From a virus, in the IMG/VR virus record IMGVR_UViG_3300046648_000381, positions 1 to 60,023 of that record: a DNA stretch of 60,023 nucleotides, one strand, 5' to 3'. Position 1 is the first letter of the stretch, and the number at the start of each line of letters is the position of its first letter. Made by a program: the position numbers and the translations under genes. This document shows, piece after piece, positions 24,625 through 33,850 of this stretch. The notes below the pieces were generated by a model. It did not search any database. It was given only the letters and a program-made list of their open reading frames with translations, and was not told the DNA's origin.

Positions 24625-24773
24625 CTGAAATCGTGGCGCGCCCAAAAAAGAACTGGACCATCACCACTCCCGGCTATCGGCCATTCCCCATGATTCTGCT
24701 GGAAGAGGCATTGGATTATGGGAGGGCGTTGGCGTTTGCTCGGTCGATTTGGCCAGGATGCGAAATAGCCTGA
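24621..24773 (+). CDS. Small hypothetical protein, TTG start (50 aa)
   Basis: Frame of 50 codons beginning at a TTG that overlaps the previous stop (TTGA). The protein reads TEIVARPKKNWTITTPGYRP and ends in a helix (LDYGRALAFARSIWP). The overlap and composition support it despite the rare start codon. Confidence 0.6.
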   Translation: MTEIVARPKKNWTITTPGYRPFPMILLEEALDYGRALAFARSIWPGCEIA

Positions 24774-24779
24774 TATCAG

Positions 24780-24804
24780 TTGCTTTCCCCATACAGCCAC
24801 AAAA
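24780..24804 (+). promoter_or_regulatory. Late promoter-like element 3
   Basis: TTGC, 6 nt, CATACAGCCACAAAA: three or four mismatches to consensus in the 3' box. 49 nt before the next start. Confidence 0.55.
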
Positions 24805-24852
24805 CCTGAGCTCTCCATTTGGCACTTCCCTGCAACCTCCGGAGACTCACCC

Positions 24853-25158
24853 ATGATCATGAAGCGATTCCTACAATACGCCTGCCTCGCCCTCTGCGCC
24901 TGCCTCGGTTCTGCCTTCGCCTCGACTGTCGAGCGCTCGGTCGGCTACCTGCTCACCACCCTCAAGCAGGTCGGCGACTTCCACCAGACCGCCGCCACTC
25001 GCCTGGATATCGCCCTGGTGCATTGGCGCTCCGGCGACGAGACCGTTACCGCTGGCCTGAAGTCGAATCTGCGCGCAAAGAGCAACCATTACGTGATGGC
25101 GACTGCATTGCCGTTGCCTGAAGGTGTCGGCGTTAGTGCGGGCTCTCTGCACTGCTAA
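24853..25158 (+). CDS. Exported small protein
   Basis: 101 residues with a Sec signal peptide (MIMKRFLQYACLALCACLGS, then AFA-S cleavage). The mature part is helical, with a C-terminal cysteine. GGAG upstream. Followed by a terminator, so it is a one-gene unit behind element 3. Perhaps a periplasmic lysis or exclusion factor; unproven. Confidence 0.65.
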   Translation: MIMKRFLQYACLALCACLGSAFASTVERSVGYLLTTLKQVGDFHQTAATRLDIALVHWRSGDETVTAGLKSNLRAKSNHYVMATALPLPEGVGVSAGSLHC

Positions 25159-25181
25159 AAGCATTCTGAGCGGCACCCGAT

Positions 25182-25212
25182 AAAAAGCCCGGCCTAACCC
25201 GTCGGGCTTTTT
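25182..25212 (+). terminator. Bidirectional intrinsic terminator
   Basis: AAAAAGCCCG paired with CGGGCTTTTT, 11-nt loop. Promoter-like element 4 starts 2 nt downstream. Confidence 0.85.
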
Positions 25213-25213
25213 C

Positions 25214-25238
25214 TTGCGCGCACGGTTCAGCCACAGAA
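25214..25238 (+). promoter_or_regulatory. Late promoter-like element 4
   Basis: TTGC, 6 nt, GGTTCAGCCACAGAA, directly after a terminator and 37 nt before the next start. Confidence 0.6.
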
Positions 25239-25274
25239 ACTCCCACGTCTACACAAACGACCGGGGGCGGATTC

Positions 25275-25766
25275 ATGAGCAAGAGATTCGGCAGGAACCA
25301 GAAGCGCAGGATGCAGCAGCAGATTGATAGCGCTGCCTACAATGAAGAAATAGCGTATGGGCAGGTCCAGTCGCTGCGAGCATCAGTAGGGCGCTATAGG
25401 GGCGTGATAGAGCAGGTTGCAGATTTGCTTGGAAAGCATTTCGTCGGGCTTCCACCTGAAACAATTCAAGTTAGACAGCTCTACAGCGGATTCCAAATGG
25501 CAAGCCCTGCTAAGCTGGAGCCTCCGCCACTCTACCCCTGCAATCAGGCGCCGGAATTCGTGGAGATGTCTTTGGATCTGCTCAACGTCTACCGCTCCGA
25601 ACTGCACCTGAATCGGATGACCGGAAGCACTCATGTCTATCTGAAATCCGACAACGGTGATCTGGCGTACAGCATCAGCCAGTCAGGTCTGCGCAACATC
25701 GACAAGCGCGACTTGGCCCAGCATATCGCCAAAACCTTCGCCGAAGAGATCAAGGCCAAGCTCTGA
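25275..25766 (+). CDS. Hypothetical protein
   Basis: 163 residues with a basic N-terminus (SKRFGRNQKRRMQQQID) and a helical body. GGGGCGG precedes the ATG. A single-gene unit between promoter-like elements 4 and 5. No known domain. Confidence 0.65.
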   Translation: MSKRFGRNQKRRMQQQIDSAAYNEEIAYGQVQSLRASVGRYRGVIEQVADLLGKHFVGLPPETIQVRQLYSGFQMASPAKLEPPPLYPCNQAPEFVEMSLDLLNVYRSELHLNRMTGSTHVYLKSDNGDLAYSISQSGLRNIDKRDLAQHIAKTFAEEIKAKL

Positions 25767-25774
25767 TCATCTTG

Positions 25775-25799
25775 TTGCACTCCCGATCCAGCCACATAA
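25775..25799 (+). promoter_or_regulatory. Late promoter-like element 5
   Basis: TTGC, 6 nt, GATCCAGCCACATAA: perfect consensus. 36 nt before the start at 25835, upstream of the terminase-portal block. Confidence 0.75.
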
Positions 25800-25834
25800 C
25801 GTCGCCCCATCGATAAATGAGATAGGGGCGGATT

Positions 25835-26119
25835 ATGAGTCAGAGCGACCAAATGACTTTCGGGTCGGCAATCGAAGCGCTAAAGCAGGGCAAGCGCGTT
25901 GCTCGATCGGGCTGTAATGGTAAAGGCATGTGGCTGGTGCTCGATCCTGGCTCCGTAGTTGGAGAGGTCCGCGAAGGCAGCGCCTATCACAAGGCTGGCG
26001 TAACCGGCTCGTTCACGATCAATCCGCACATCGACATGAGGACGGCTACCGGCGAGATGCAGCCCGGCTGGCTCGCCTCGCAAACCGACATGCTGGCCGA
26101 CGACTGGATGCTGGTCTAA
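25835..26119 (+). CDS. DUF2829 protein
   Basis: 94 residues. FGSAIEALKQGKRVARSGCN followed by GKGMWLVL is the DUF2829 signature found in many phage proteins; its biochemical role is unknown. Starts 16 nt after GATAGGGG and lies just before terminase. Confidence 0.8.
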   Translation: MSQSDQMTFGSAIEALKQGKRVARSGCNGKGMWLVLDPGSVVGEVREGSAYHKAGVTGSFTINPHIDMRTATGEMQPGWLASQTDMLADDWMLV

Positions 26120-26122
26120 CCC

Positions 26123-27661
26123 ATGTCAGCCGACGCCATGCTCAGCCAGCTCATCACCGACGATGAGCTTTACTGTGCGCGCAATCTGAAGATCCGCACG
26201 AAGAAAGGCGAGATCGTTCCTTTCATCTGGAACGACGCCCAGCGAATCCTGCACGCCGCTATTGAGAAGCAGAAGGCTGACAAGGGCTGGGTTCGCATCA
26301 TTGTCTTGAAAGGCAGGCAGCAGGGCATCAGCACCTACGTCGCCGCCCGGTTCTACAAGCGCACAAGCATGGGGTTCGGCAAGCGGACCATGATCCTGAC
26401 GCACCTGGACGCGGCCACGCAGAACCTGTTCGGCATGGCCAAGACCTTCTTCGAGCTGAGCGACGACACTCTTCGCCCGACGATCAAGGCTAACTCTGGC
26501 ACCGAACTGTCATTCGCCAAGCTCCGCAGCGGCTACAAGGTCGCCACAGCTGGAAGTCCAGGCGCTGGCCGGTCCGACACCATCCAGTACTTGCACGCCT
26601 CGGAAATGGCGTTCTGGGCCAACGCTCAGAAGATCATGGCCGGTCTCGGGCAGACGGTCCCATTGGTCGAGGACAGCGAATCGATCATTGAATCCACAGC
26701 CAATGGCATGGGCAACCTGTTCCACGACTTCTGGGGGCTGGCAGAGGCCGGCAAGTCTGACTACGTTGCCGTGTTCATCCCTTGGTTCGCCGATCAGGAA
26801 TACCGGCGCAATGCCGACGGCTTGGACCTTTCCGACGAAGATTACGAATACATGGAGGCGTACGGCCTCGATGAGGAACAAATGGCCTGGCGGGCCGCCA
26901 AGATCCAAACGGACTTTGCTGGCGATCACAACTGGTTCAACCAGGAGTATCCGGCCACGGTCGACCTTGCATTCCAGCGCATCGGGCACAAGCCGCTGAT
27001 CAACACCGTAAAGGTGTCGCTGGCCCGCAAGAAGCCACTGAAGAATGCCCCGCGCATCGGCGCCCACGTCGTCGGCCTCGATCCTGGCCGTGGCGGAGAC
27101 CCGTCGTCGTTCATTCATCGCCAGGGCCGCGTTGCCTGGGGTCTTGAGCGCAACAACTCAGCCGACACCATGGCGGTAGCAGGGCAGGCGGCTCGCATGC
27201 TCCGTGAAGATCCGACCATCCGCATGATGTTCATCGACATTGGCGGCATTGGCGCCGGGGTTTACGACCGTCTTGTCGAGCTTGGCTTTGGCGATCGCGT
27301 CACCGCCGTCAACTTTGGCGCATCCGCCACTGACCAGCGCAAGTACTTCAACAAGCGATCCGAGATGTGGGGCGAGATGGCCGAGTGGATTCATGACGAC
27401 ATTACTCCATGCATTCCTGACGACGATCGCCTGCATGGCGACCTGACTTCGGCTCGCGGCGACCAGTACAGCAGCAACGGACAGCTCAAGCTGGACAAGA
27501 AAGAAGTCATCAAGAAGGAACTGCGCCGCTCCCCCGACGACGGCGACGCCCTGGCCCTGACATTCGCCGAGCCGGTGGCTGCGGACGATCAATTCACCGA
27601 GGACTGGAAGGCGAAGCTCTTGCGCCGGAACGCTCGTAATAAATCTGCGATGAGTGCCTGA
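26123..27661 (+). CDS. Terminase large subunit
   Basis: 512 residues. ATP-driven DNA packaging motor plus nuclease. A deviant Walker A (KGRQQGIS, 63-70), a DECH-like Walker B region (IQYLHASEMAFW) and C-terminal nuclease acidic residues starting with VVGLDPGRGGD. Closest in style to P22-type podovirus terminases that pair with the portal that follows. Confidence 0.92.
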   Translation: MSADAMLSQLITDDELYCARNLKIRTKKGEIVPFIWNDAQRILHAAIEKQKADKGWVRIIVLKGRQQGISTYVAARFYKRTSMGFGKRTMILTHLDAATQNLFGMAKTFFELSDDTLRPTIKANSGTELSFAKLRSGYKVATAGSPGAGRSDTIQYLHASEMAFWANAQKIMAGLGQTVPLVEDSESIIESTANGMGNLFHDFWGLAEAGKSDYVAVFIPWFADQEYRRNADGLDLSDEDYEYMEAYGLDEEQMAWRAAKIQTDFAGDHNWFNQEYPATVDLAFQRIGHKPLINTVKVSLARKKPLKNAPRIGAHVVGLDPGRGGDPSSFIHRQGRVAWGLERNNSADTMAVAGQAARMLREDPTIRMMFIDIGGIGAGVYDRLVELGFGDRVTAVNFGASATDQRKYFNKRSEMWGEMAEWIHDDITPCIPDDDRLHGDLTSARGDQYSSNGQLKLDKKEVIKKELRRSPDDGDALALTFAEPVAADDQFTEDWKAKLLRRNARNKSAMSA

Positions 27662-27662
27662 T

Positions 27663-29843
27663 ATGGCTGATGCCTCCGACAAGCAAAAAGCGACGGACAA
27701 CTGGGCTCGGTATGAGTACGGGCTGAATCGTGGCCACCGGAACTACGTGGATACAGCGCGGGAGTGCGAGGACTACTACCTGGGCGGCGGCTGCCAGTGG
27801 AAAGCGGCTGACGTTGCTATCCTCACCGAAGCGGGTCGGCCGGCGCTTGAGTTCAACCAGATCAAGAACAAGATCAACGCTGCAGTCGGGTATCAGATCG
27901 GTAATCGCATGGACATCGGGTTTCGCCCGCGCTCCGGAGCCGCTGATGCCGAGACAGCTACCACGCTGTCGAAGCTGGCTATGCAGATCGCCGACAACAA
28001 TCAGCTTCACTTCAAAGAAACCCAGGTATTCAGCGACGGCGTGATTCAGCAGCGCGGTTACTTCGACATCCGCATGAGCTACGAGGACACAATCCTGGGC
28101 GAGGTCAAAATTGACATTCTCGACCCGATGGACGTGATCCCTGACCCGGACGCCAACAGCTACGACCCGGACGATTGGGCTGATGTGACTATCACCCGAA
28201 TGCTGACCGCTATCGAAATCGAGGCCATGCACGGCAGTAAGGCCGCCCGAGCTATCGATGACGAAAGCGGCTCCGGCGACACCTTCCTGCCTGTCTTGGA
28301 CGATATCGAGCGAGCTACGTTTGGCGAATCAGACTCGCTGTTCCCGGAATTTTATGGTGATGACCCTGATGACAAGTCCACCAAGCGCTATCGCGTCATT
28401 GATCGCCAGTTCTGGCAGATGGACCTTGCCGAGGTAATCATCACCGCAACGGGCGACATCCGGCTCGTCGAGGACATCAACCCGAAGGCCGTCCAAGAGA
28501 TGGTAGAGGCGGGCGGCATCCAACAGAAGCGCAAGATTCGCCGCGTGCGCTGGCTGATCACCACCAAGGACAAGGTTCTGCACGACGATTGGTCCCCGTT
28601 CAACCATTTCACCGTGGTTCCGTTCTTCCCCACGTTTCGCCGCGGTAAAACCCGTGGCCTGGTGGATGACGCGATTGGGCCGCAACAACTCCTGAACAAG
28701 TCGATGAGCCAGTTCCTGCACATCATCAACACTACTGCCAATAGCGGCTGGGTCACGGTTGCAGGCACGCTTGTGAACATGGCAGACGATGAGTTGGCTA
28801 ATCGCGGCGCCGAGACTGGGCTGCACATAGTTATCAAGAAGGGCACCGAGCAACTCGACAGGCCTCAGAAGATCCAGCCCAACCAGGTGCCGACCGGATT
28901 CGATCGCATCATTGATAGAGCCTCCGCACTGCTGGAGTCGGCAACCGGCGTAAACCAGGCCATGTCCGGCAACCAGAGCAACGAGGTCTCCGGCATTGCT
29001 ATTCAGACTCGCCAGTTTGCTGCTCAGCAGCAGCTCGCCGTCCCCCTAGATAACCTTGCCAGAACACGGGCAATGGTCGCCACCCGCATCCTTGAGCTGA
29101 TCCAGGCCTATTACGATCAGCCGCGCATCATGCGCATTACGGAGTCCGATCCATCCGGCCAAGAGGCCACCACCGAAATCCCGCTGAACTGGCCGCAGCC
29201 AGACCAGCGCATCCTGAATGACCTGACCATCGGGGAATATGACGTCATCGTCACCGAGGCGCCGGCGCAGATCACGTTCGAGAACAGCCAGTTCCTGCAA
29301 GCTATCGAGCTGAACGAGAAGGGCGCCAACATCCCCTGGCCGTTCATCATCCAGTACTCGAACCTTGCGAATAAGCAGGAAATCGTCAAAGCGATGCAGG
29401 ATCAGCAGCACGCCGCACCCGTCGATCCTACTCTTCAGGCTAAGGCTGATTTGCTGGCTGCCCAGACGCAGAAGACCCAGGCCGACGCAGGCCGCTCTCA
29501 GGTGGACGCCGCAAAATCCAAGGCATCGCTTGATCTGCTCAATGCACAGACCGACGACACCCGAGCGGACACCGTTTCGAAGTCTGTCACCGCGATGTAC
29601 AGCGCAATCCAGACCGCAGGGGTTATTGCCGCGACACCGGCTACCTCGAATCTGGCCGACGCGCTCCTACTGTCCGCAGGCTTCCAAGACCACAACGCCG
29701 CGCCAATCGTCCCGCAGTACGTGGGCACGGTCCTGGCCTCGCCTGATATCCCTCACAACACGAATCCTCTAACCCCAGCCAGTCCGGCCGTCGGCCTTGA
29801 CGCAGGCATTGAAACCCCACGCATTGAAGGAGCGCCAGCATGA
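27663..29843 (+). CDS. Portal protein, P22-type
   Basis: 726 residues, about the length of P22 gp1. The N-terminal ARECEDYYLGGGCQW and EFNQIKNKINAAVGYQIGNR segments and the QQLLNKSMSQFLHIINTTAN region fit the P22-like portal family. The C-terminus carries a long helical barrel (TLQAKADLLAAQTQKTQADA). The ATG at 27663 follows the terminase stop by 1 nt. It forms the dodecameric DNA channel. Confidence 0.9.
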   Translation: MADASDKQKATDNWARYEYGLNRGHRNYVDTARECEDYYLGGGCQWKAADVAILTEAGRPALEFNQIKNKINAAVGYQIGNRMDIGFRPRSGAADAETATTLSKLAMQIADNNQLHFKETQVFSDGVIQQRGYFDIRMSYEDTILGEVKIDILDPMDVIPDPDANSYDPDDWADVTITRMLTAIEIEAMHGSKAARAIDDESGSGDTFLPVLDDIERATFGESDSLFPEFYGDDPDDKSTKRYRVIDRQFWQMDLAEVIITATGDIRLVEDINPKAVQEMVEAGGIQQKRKIRRVRWLITTKDKVLHDDWSPFNHFTVVPFFPTFRRGKTRGLVDDAIGPQQLLNKSMSQFLHIINTTANSGWVTVAGTLVNMADDELANRGAETGLHIVIKKGTEQLDRPQKIQPNQVPTGFDRIIDRASALLESATGVNQAMSGNQSNEVSGIAIQTRQFAAQQQLAVPLDNLARTRAMVATRILELIQAYYDQPRIMRITESDPSGQEATTEIPLNWPQPDQRILNDLTIGEYDVIVTEAPAQITFENSQFLQAIELNEKGANIPWPFIIQYSNLANKQEIVKAMQDQQHAAPVDPTLQAKADLLAAQTQKTQADAGRSQVDAAKSKASLDLLNAQTDDTRADTVSKSVTAMYSAIQTAGVIAATPATSNLADALLLSAGFQDHNAAPIVPQYVGTVLASPDIPHNTNPLTPASPAVGLDAGIETPRIEGAPA

Positions 29844-30001
29844 GCAAGTCCGACGTCGAAATTGACCAGAAGTGGAAAGTTGAACAAGACCTTCGCTCAC
29901 TGGTCGAGGCCGCAGAAATCAATAAAGACCAGAAACGCTTGGCGGCAGTGAAAGCTCTCGCTAAGGAAAAAGCCGCAGAACTGGCAAAAATCACCAAGTA
30001 A
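29840..30001 (+). CDS. Small coiled-coil protein between portal and scaffold (53 aa)
   Basis: Frame starting MSKSDVEIDQKWKVEQDLRS, entirely helical and charged (AVKALAKEKAAELAKITK). It overlaps the portal stop (ATGA). The function is unknown. Confidence 0.7.
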   Translation: MSKSDVEIDQKWKVEQDLRSLVEAAEINKDQKRLAAVKALAKEKAAELAKITK

Positions 30002-30024
30002 TCACGAATACCCAGGGGCAAACC

Positions 30025-30987
30025 ATGAGCACAGCAGCAAACGCAGCAGCACAAGAGACCCAAGAACAGATCGACGCGCGCCTGGCCGAAGAGGCGGCGT
30101 TGAGTGGCGAGGACTTCAACCCCGACGAAGGCGGTGCGGAAGGAAAAGCGCCGGCGGCTTCCCTTTCGGATGCTGGCAATGATTCTGGCGCGGCGGATGA
30201 CGGCGCGAAGATCGAATACGACGCAGACACGCTCGCTTCGATTGTCGGTGATGAAAAGCCTACGACCGTGCCGCATGCCCGCTTCAACGAAGTGAACCAA
30301 GGCAAGAAGGCCGCAGAGGCGCGCGTTCACGAACTGGAATTGCAGCTCGCCCGCCTGAATGGCAAGGCCGAAGCGTCTGCGCCGAAGGATGAGCAGAAGC
30401 AGGAAGCGGCCGCTTACGACTTCGACGCCGCCGAGGCGAATTATCAGGATGCGCTGCTGGACGGTGACAAGACCAAGGCAAATGCGATCAGGGCTGAAAT
30501 CCGCACGCATGAGCGGGAAGCAGCGCGCATCGAGGCCGAGGCTGCTGCTGATCGCCGCTACAGCACCAACAAAGCCGCCGATGACGCCAAGCGCGCAAAG
30601 CTGGAGTTTGACCTTGAGGTCAGCAAGGCCTACTCCGCATTTCCCTTCCTGAATGGCGAGAGCGCCGACGCCAATCCCGAGGCGATCGAAGAGGTGCTGG
30701 TATGGCATCAGTCTCAAATGAGCAAGGGCAAGTCTCCTGCTGAGGCCATGGCGGCAGCGGTTGCCCGGGTCGCGCCGCGTTACGCCAAGCCAGACGAGAA
30801 GGAGGCCGCCGCTCCTGTCGGCAAACCAGATATCCAGAAGGGCATCGACCGGGCCAACAAGGTCCCGAGCAAGCCAAATGGCGTGGGCGCCAGGGCCTCG
30901 ACTCTGGACGTCAGCAAGATGACCGGCAAAGACCTCAAGTCCTTGTCCGCCGAAGATGAGGCCAGTCTGGCAGGTGACATTGTTTAG
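30025..30987 (+). CDS. Scaffolding protein
   Basis: 320 residues, highly charged, acidic N-terminus and helical middle. The conserved RFNEVNQGKKAAEARVHELE segment is typical of podovirus scaffolds. It directs coat assembly and leaves the mature head. Position between portal and capsid is canonical. Confidence 0.85.
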   Translation: MSTAANAAAQETQEQIDARLAEEAALSGEDFNPDEGGAEGKAPAASLSDAGNDSGAADDGAKIEYDADTLASIVGDEKPTTVPHARFNEVNQGKKAAEARVHELELQLARLNGKAEASAPKDEQKQEAAAYDFDAAEANYQDALLDGDKTKANAIRAEIRTHEREAARIEAEAAADRRYSTNKAADDAKRAKLEFDLEVSKAYSAFPFLNGESADANPEAIEEVLVWHQSQMSKGKSPAEAMAAAVARVAPRYAKPDEKEAAAPVGKPDIQKGIDRANKVPSKPNGVGARASTLDVSKMTGKDLKSLSAEDEASLAGDIV

Positions 30988-31012
30988 TTGACAGCTTGAT
31001 CCAGCCACATAA
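30988..31012 (+). promoter_or_regulatory. Late promoter-like element 6
   Basis: TTGA, 6 nt, GATCCAGCCACATAA; overlaps the scaffold stop. Serves the capsid gene, leaving a leader of about 200 nt. Confidence 0.7.
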
Positions 31013-31044
31013 TTTCGCAACTGCAACGCCATTGAGACAAGGAC

Positions 31045-31070
31045 GTCACCCAGCTTCCTAAGTGGGTGAC
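31045..31070 (+). other. Hairpin in the capsid mRNA leader
   Basis: GTCACCCA paired with TGGGTGAC, 10-nt loop. The 213-nt gap 31012-31224 holds no other gene that I can support. Confidence 0.6.
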
Positions 31071-31224
31071 CCGCTCAATACGTAGCTCGCTCACCGAGTC
31101 CGGTGTCTCTCGCCAGCAGGGCGTAAAGCTGACCGATTCAAGCGCATCAGGAGCGTCCAAACCTGTCCTCGCAAGGGTGGCGACATACCCAGAACCACAA
31201 AGCCACCTTTATAGGACTGCCCTC

Positions 31225-32343
31225 ATGGCAACTACCAATTTCGCGGCCTTGCAGCCGCAGCAAAAAGTTTACTGGTCGAAAAAGACCTGGGAAGCCGCCC
31301 GCGACGACATGTTCGTCAACAAATTCCTGGGCGATGGCGAATCGGCAATCATCCAGCACATTACCGAGCTGACCAAAACCGAGAAAGGCACGCAGGTCAT
31401 CATGAACCTGGTGGCCGATCTGGTCGGCGACGGCGTGACCGGTGATAACTGGCGCGAAGGCAACGAAGAAGAAATGCAAGCGTACTTCCAGGAGATTCAG
31501 ATTGACCTGATCTCCAACGCAGTACGCAGCAAGGGCAAGCTGGCCGAGCAGAAGTCTGTTATCGACTTCCGCCGCATGGCTCGCGGCCGTCTTTCCAACT
31601 GGCTGGCTCAACGTGTTGACGAGCTGGCAATCCTGACCCTGTCCGGCATTGCCTACAACTTCAACACCGACGGCTCGACCCGTGTCGGTTCCGCCTTCCC
31701 AGGCCTGGCTTTTGCCGAAGACGTGAGTGCCCCCTCATCGAAGCGGTATCTGACCTGGGACGGCTCTAACTTGATCGCTGGCAGCACTGCCTCGGTCGCA
31801 GCTACTGGCATCCCGAAATACAAGATGATCGTGGACCTCATCGCCTACGCGAAGTCGCACCACATTCGTCCGGTGATCGCTAACGGCAAAGAGTACTACG
31901 TGCTGCTGGTTCAGCCCGGCACCCTGGCGGCCCTGAAAATGGACCCGCTGTGGCAGAACGGCCTGACCAATGCCGGTGTGCGTGGCGACAACAACCCATG
32001 GTTCACCGGCGCGACCGTGACCGTGGACGGCGCAATCATCCAGGAATCGAACAAGGTCTACACCACCCTGGGCGCCGCTGCGGGCAGCAAGTGGGGCGCT
32101 GGCGGCAACATCAACGGCACCCGGACTCTGCTGCTGGGTTCGCAGGCTCTCGGCTTCGCTGATATCGAGCAAGGCGGCGCGGGCTGGGTTGAGAAGCTTT
32201 TCAACTACGACACCCAGATGGGCGTCTCGCTGGATCGCTTCATCGGCTTCAAAAAACCGCAGTTCTACAGCATCTACGACAAGTCGGTTCAAGACTTCGG
32301 CGTGATCGCTGTCGACCACTACCTGCCGAACTCGGGCGCTTAA
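31225..32343 (+). CDS. Major capsid protein, N4-gp56-like (DUF4043)
   Basis: 372 residues from the ATG at 31225. TTNFAALQPQQKVYWSKKTW and HITELTKTEKGTQVIMNLVA are hallmarks of the N4-gp56/DUF4043 capsid family (HK97 fold). An upstream in-frame extension to 31066 has no ribosome site and lies in the structured leader. It is distinct from the P22 coat protein, although the portal is P22-like. Confidence 0.88.
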   Translation: MATTNFAALQPQQKVYWSKKTWEAARDDMFVNKFLGDGESAIIQHITELTKTEKGTQVIMNLVADLVGDGVTGDNWREGNEEEMQAYFQEIQIDLISNAVRSKGKLAEQKSVIDFRRMARGRLSNWLAQRVDELAILTLSGIAYNFNTDGSTRVGSAFPGLAFAEDVSAPSSKRYLTWDGSNLIAGSTASVAATGIPKYKMIVDLIAYAKSHHIRPVIANGKEYYVLLVQPGTLAALKMDPLWQNGLTNAGVRGDNNPWFTGATVTVDGAIIQESNKVYTTLGAAAGSKWGAGGNINGTRTLLLGSQALGFADIEQGGAGWVEKLFNYDTQMGVSLDRFIGFKKPQFYSIYDKSVQDFGVIAVDHYLPNSGA

Positions 32344-32352
32344 GGAGGCCTC

Positions 32353-32745
32353 ATGAACTACTTCCATTACGACCATCAGTGGCCGCTGATTGGCTACAAC
32401 GAGATGCTTTCCACTGACTTCGCCACGGCCGCAACTCAGAACGTCGTGGTGTTGCCGGAAGGCGCCATGGTCATCCGCGCCTTTGTGTTGGTGACCACTG
32501 CCTACAACTCGGCCACCACCGCAACCCTGAGCGTCGGCGACAGCGTCACGCCTGCCCGTTACGGGTCTGGTATCGACCTGAAAACCACCGGCATCAAAGC
32601 GCTGGTTCCGACTGGCTACATCACGCCAGGCCAGGGCCCGGTGACCGTGACTTTCGCCCAAACCGGCGCGGCTGCTACCGCTGGCGCTGCTCGGGTGTAT
32701 GTCGAGTACATCGTCGAGCGTAAAGGCGACGAAATCTCCGAGTAA
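32353..32745 (+). CDS. Head decoration-like protein
   Basis: 130 residues, beta-rich (AMVIRAFVLVTTAYNSATTA). AAGGAGG precedes the ATG. Directly after the capsid gene, the usual place for decoration or stabilising proteins. Assignment from context. Confidence 0.6.
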   Translation: MNYFHYDHQWPLIGYNEMLSTDFATAATQNVVVLPEGAMVIRAFVLVTTAYNSATTATLSVGDSVTPARYGSGIDLKTTGIKALVPTGYITPGQGPVTVTFAQTGAAATAGAARVYVEYIVERKGDEISE

Positions 32746-32797
32746 CACCACCGCCCCGGTTCGCCGGGGCAATTCATCATGAGAAGGGGCAATAACC

Positions 32798-33193
32798 ATG
32801 GCTGAAGCACTGCGTATCCTCCCGCCAAAAGGCGACGAATCTTTTCCGGTATTCCTGCCGTCGGGCCATAGCGTGCGCGTTTACCGCGTCGACCCCGAAG
32901 ACCAGAAGCCGGGCAGCGTCATTCTGACCAAGTACCACAAGCACGCACTCAAGGCTGGCTGCATCTACCTGGGCGCCGAGTACGACGAAGACGAAAGTGA
33001 CGATCAAGGCGGTTCTGAGAACGGCGCTCTGATCATTGCGGCCATTGAAGCGATCGTTACCCGTGACGAAGCGGATGATCTCGATAGCACCGGTAAGCCG
33101 ACTCTCAAGGCATTGAAGGCTCAGGCCGGGTTCAACGTGACCCGCGCTCAAGCTAACGATGCCTGGGATCACTTCCAAGACTCGCTGGCATAA
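32798..33193 (+). CDS. Hypothetical head protein
   Basis: 131 residues, beta-rich N-terminus (PVFLPSGHSVRVYRVDPEDQ) and helical C-terminus. Located between decoration-like and adaptor genes. No family recognised. Confidence 0.6.
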   Translation: MAEALRILPPKGDESFPVFLPSGHSVRVYRVDPEDQKPGSVILTKYHKHALKAGCIYLGAEYDEDESDDQGGSENGALIIAAIEAIVTRDEADDLDSTGKPTLKALKAQAGFNVTRAQANDAWDHFQDSLA

Positions 33194-33196
33194 CCC

Positions 33197-33850
33197 ATGG
33201 CCTACGAAACCGTCGAGTCCCTCATCAAAGCCTTTCGTGATGACGAAAAGGACACTGTGCAGCCATACTTCTGGTCGGAAGGCCAGTTGGTGCGCTGGGT
33301 GAATGAGGGGCTTGTCGAGTTCGCTGAGAATGCCAAGAGCTTCTACGATGACCAGGGCGACGTGACGCTGATCCCTTACAGCATCGGTGATGACTGCTTC
33401 CAGCTCGATCCGTGCATCATTGATGTGGTCGGCGCCTGGATAGAAGGCAGCCCGTCCTGCTCGCTGACGCGATGCTGCGACGATTACGGCAGAGGCCGAT
33501 ATTGGCTGGCCTTCAACGGCTGCGGCTCCCACTTCCATTTCAATGGTGCTGGCAGTCTGCGGCTTTATCCGAAGCCTGCTGCTGCGGGTGAGATTCGTCT
33601 GCGAGTCATCCGCCGGCCGGTCAAAGACGTCGACAAATGCGATGCCATCCCAGACATGCTGCCGTCTGAGCGCCGCCACTTGCTGCTGTACCTGGCCTAC
33701 AAGGCCTACAACGTCAGCGATGCTGAGACGTTCGACAAGTCCAAATCCAACAACCGCTATGCCGAATTCCTCGGCAAATGCCAGTCCGCGCTTGAGGCCT
33801 CGATCCTGCGGCGCGGCGCATGCTCCAGGCCGATCCGGAGTCACTGGTAA
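33197..33850 (+). CDS. Head-tail adaptor, gp4-like
   Basis: 217 residues. VESLIKAFRDDEKDTVQPYF, WVNEGLVEFAENAK and the later SERRHLLLYLAYKAYNVSDA pattern fit the phage adaptor family that extends the portal ring in podoviruses. TAATG coupling to the next gene. Confidence 0.75.
   Translation: MAYETVESLIKAFRDDEKDTVQPYFWSEGQLVRWVNEGLVEFAENAKSFYDDQGDVTLIPYSIGDDCFQLDPCIIDVVGAWIEGSPSCSLTRCCDDYGRGRYWLAFNGCGSHFHFNGAGSLRLYPKPAAAGEIRLRVIRRPVKDVDKCDAIPDMLPSERRHLLLYLAYKAYNVSDAETFDKSKSNNRYAEFLGKCQSALEASILRRGACSRPIRSHW

Noticed and set aside
31066-31224. 53-residue N-terminal extension of the capsid protein
   Set aside because: No ribosome site, it crosses the leader hairpin, and the family's usual start matches the ATG at 31225.
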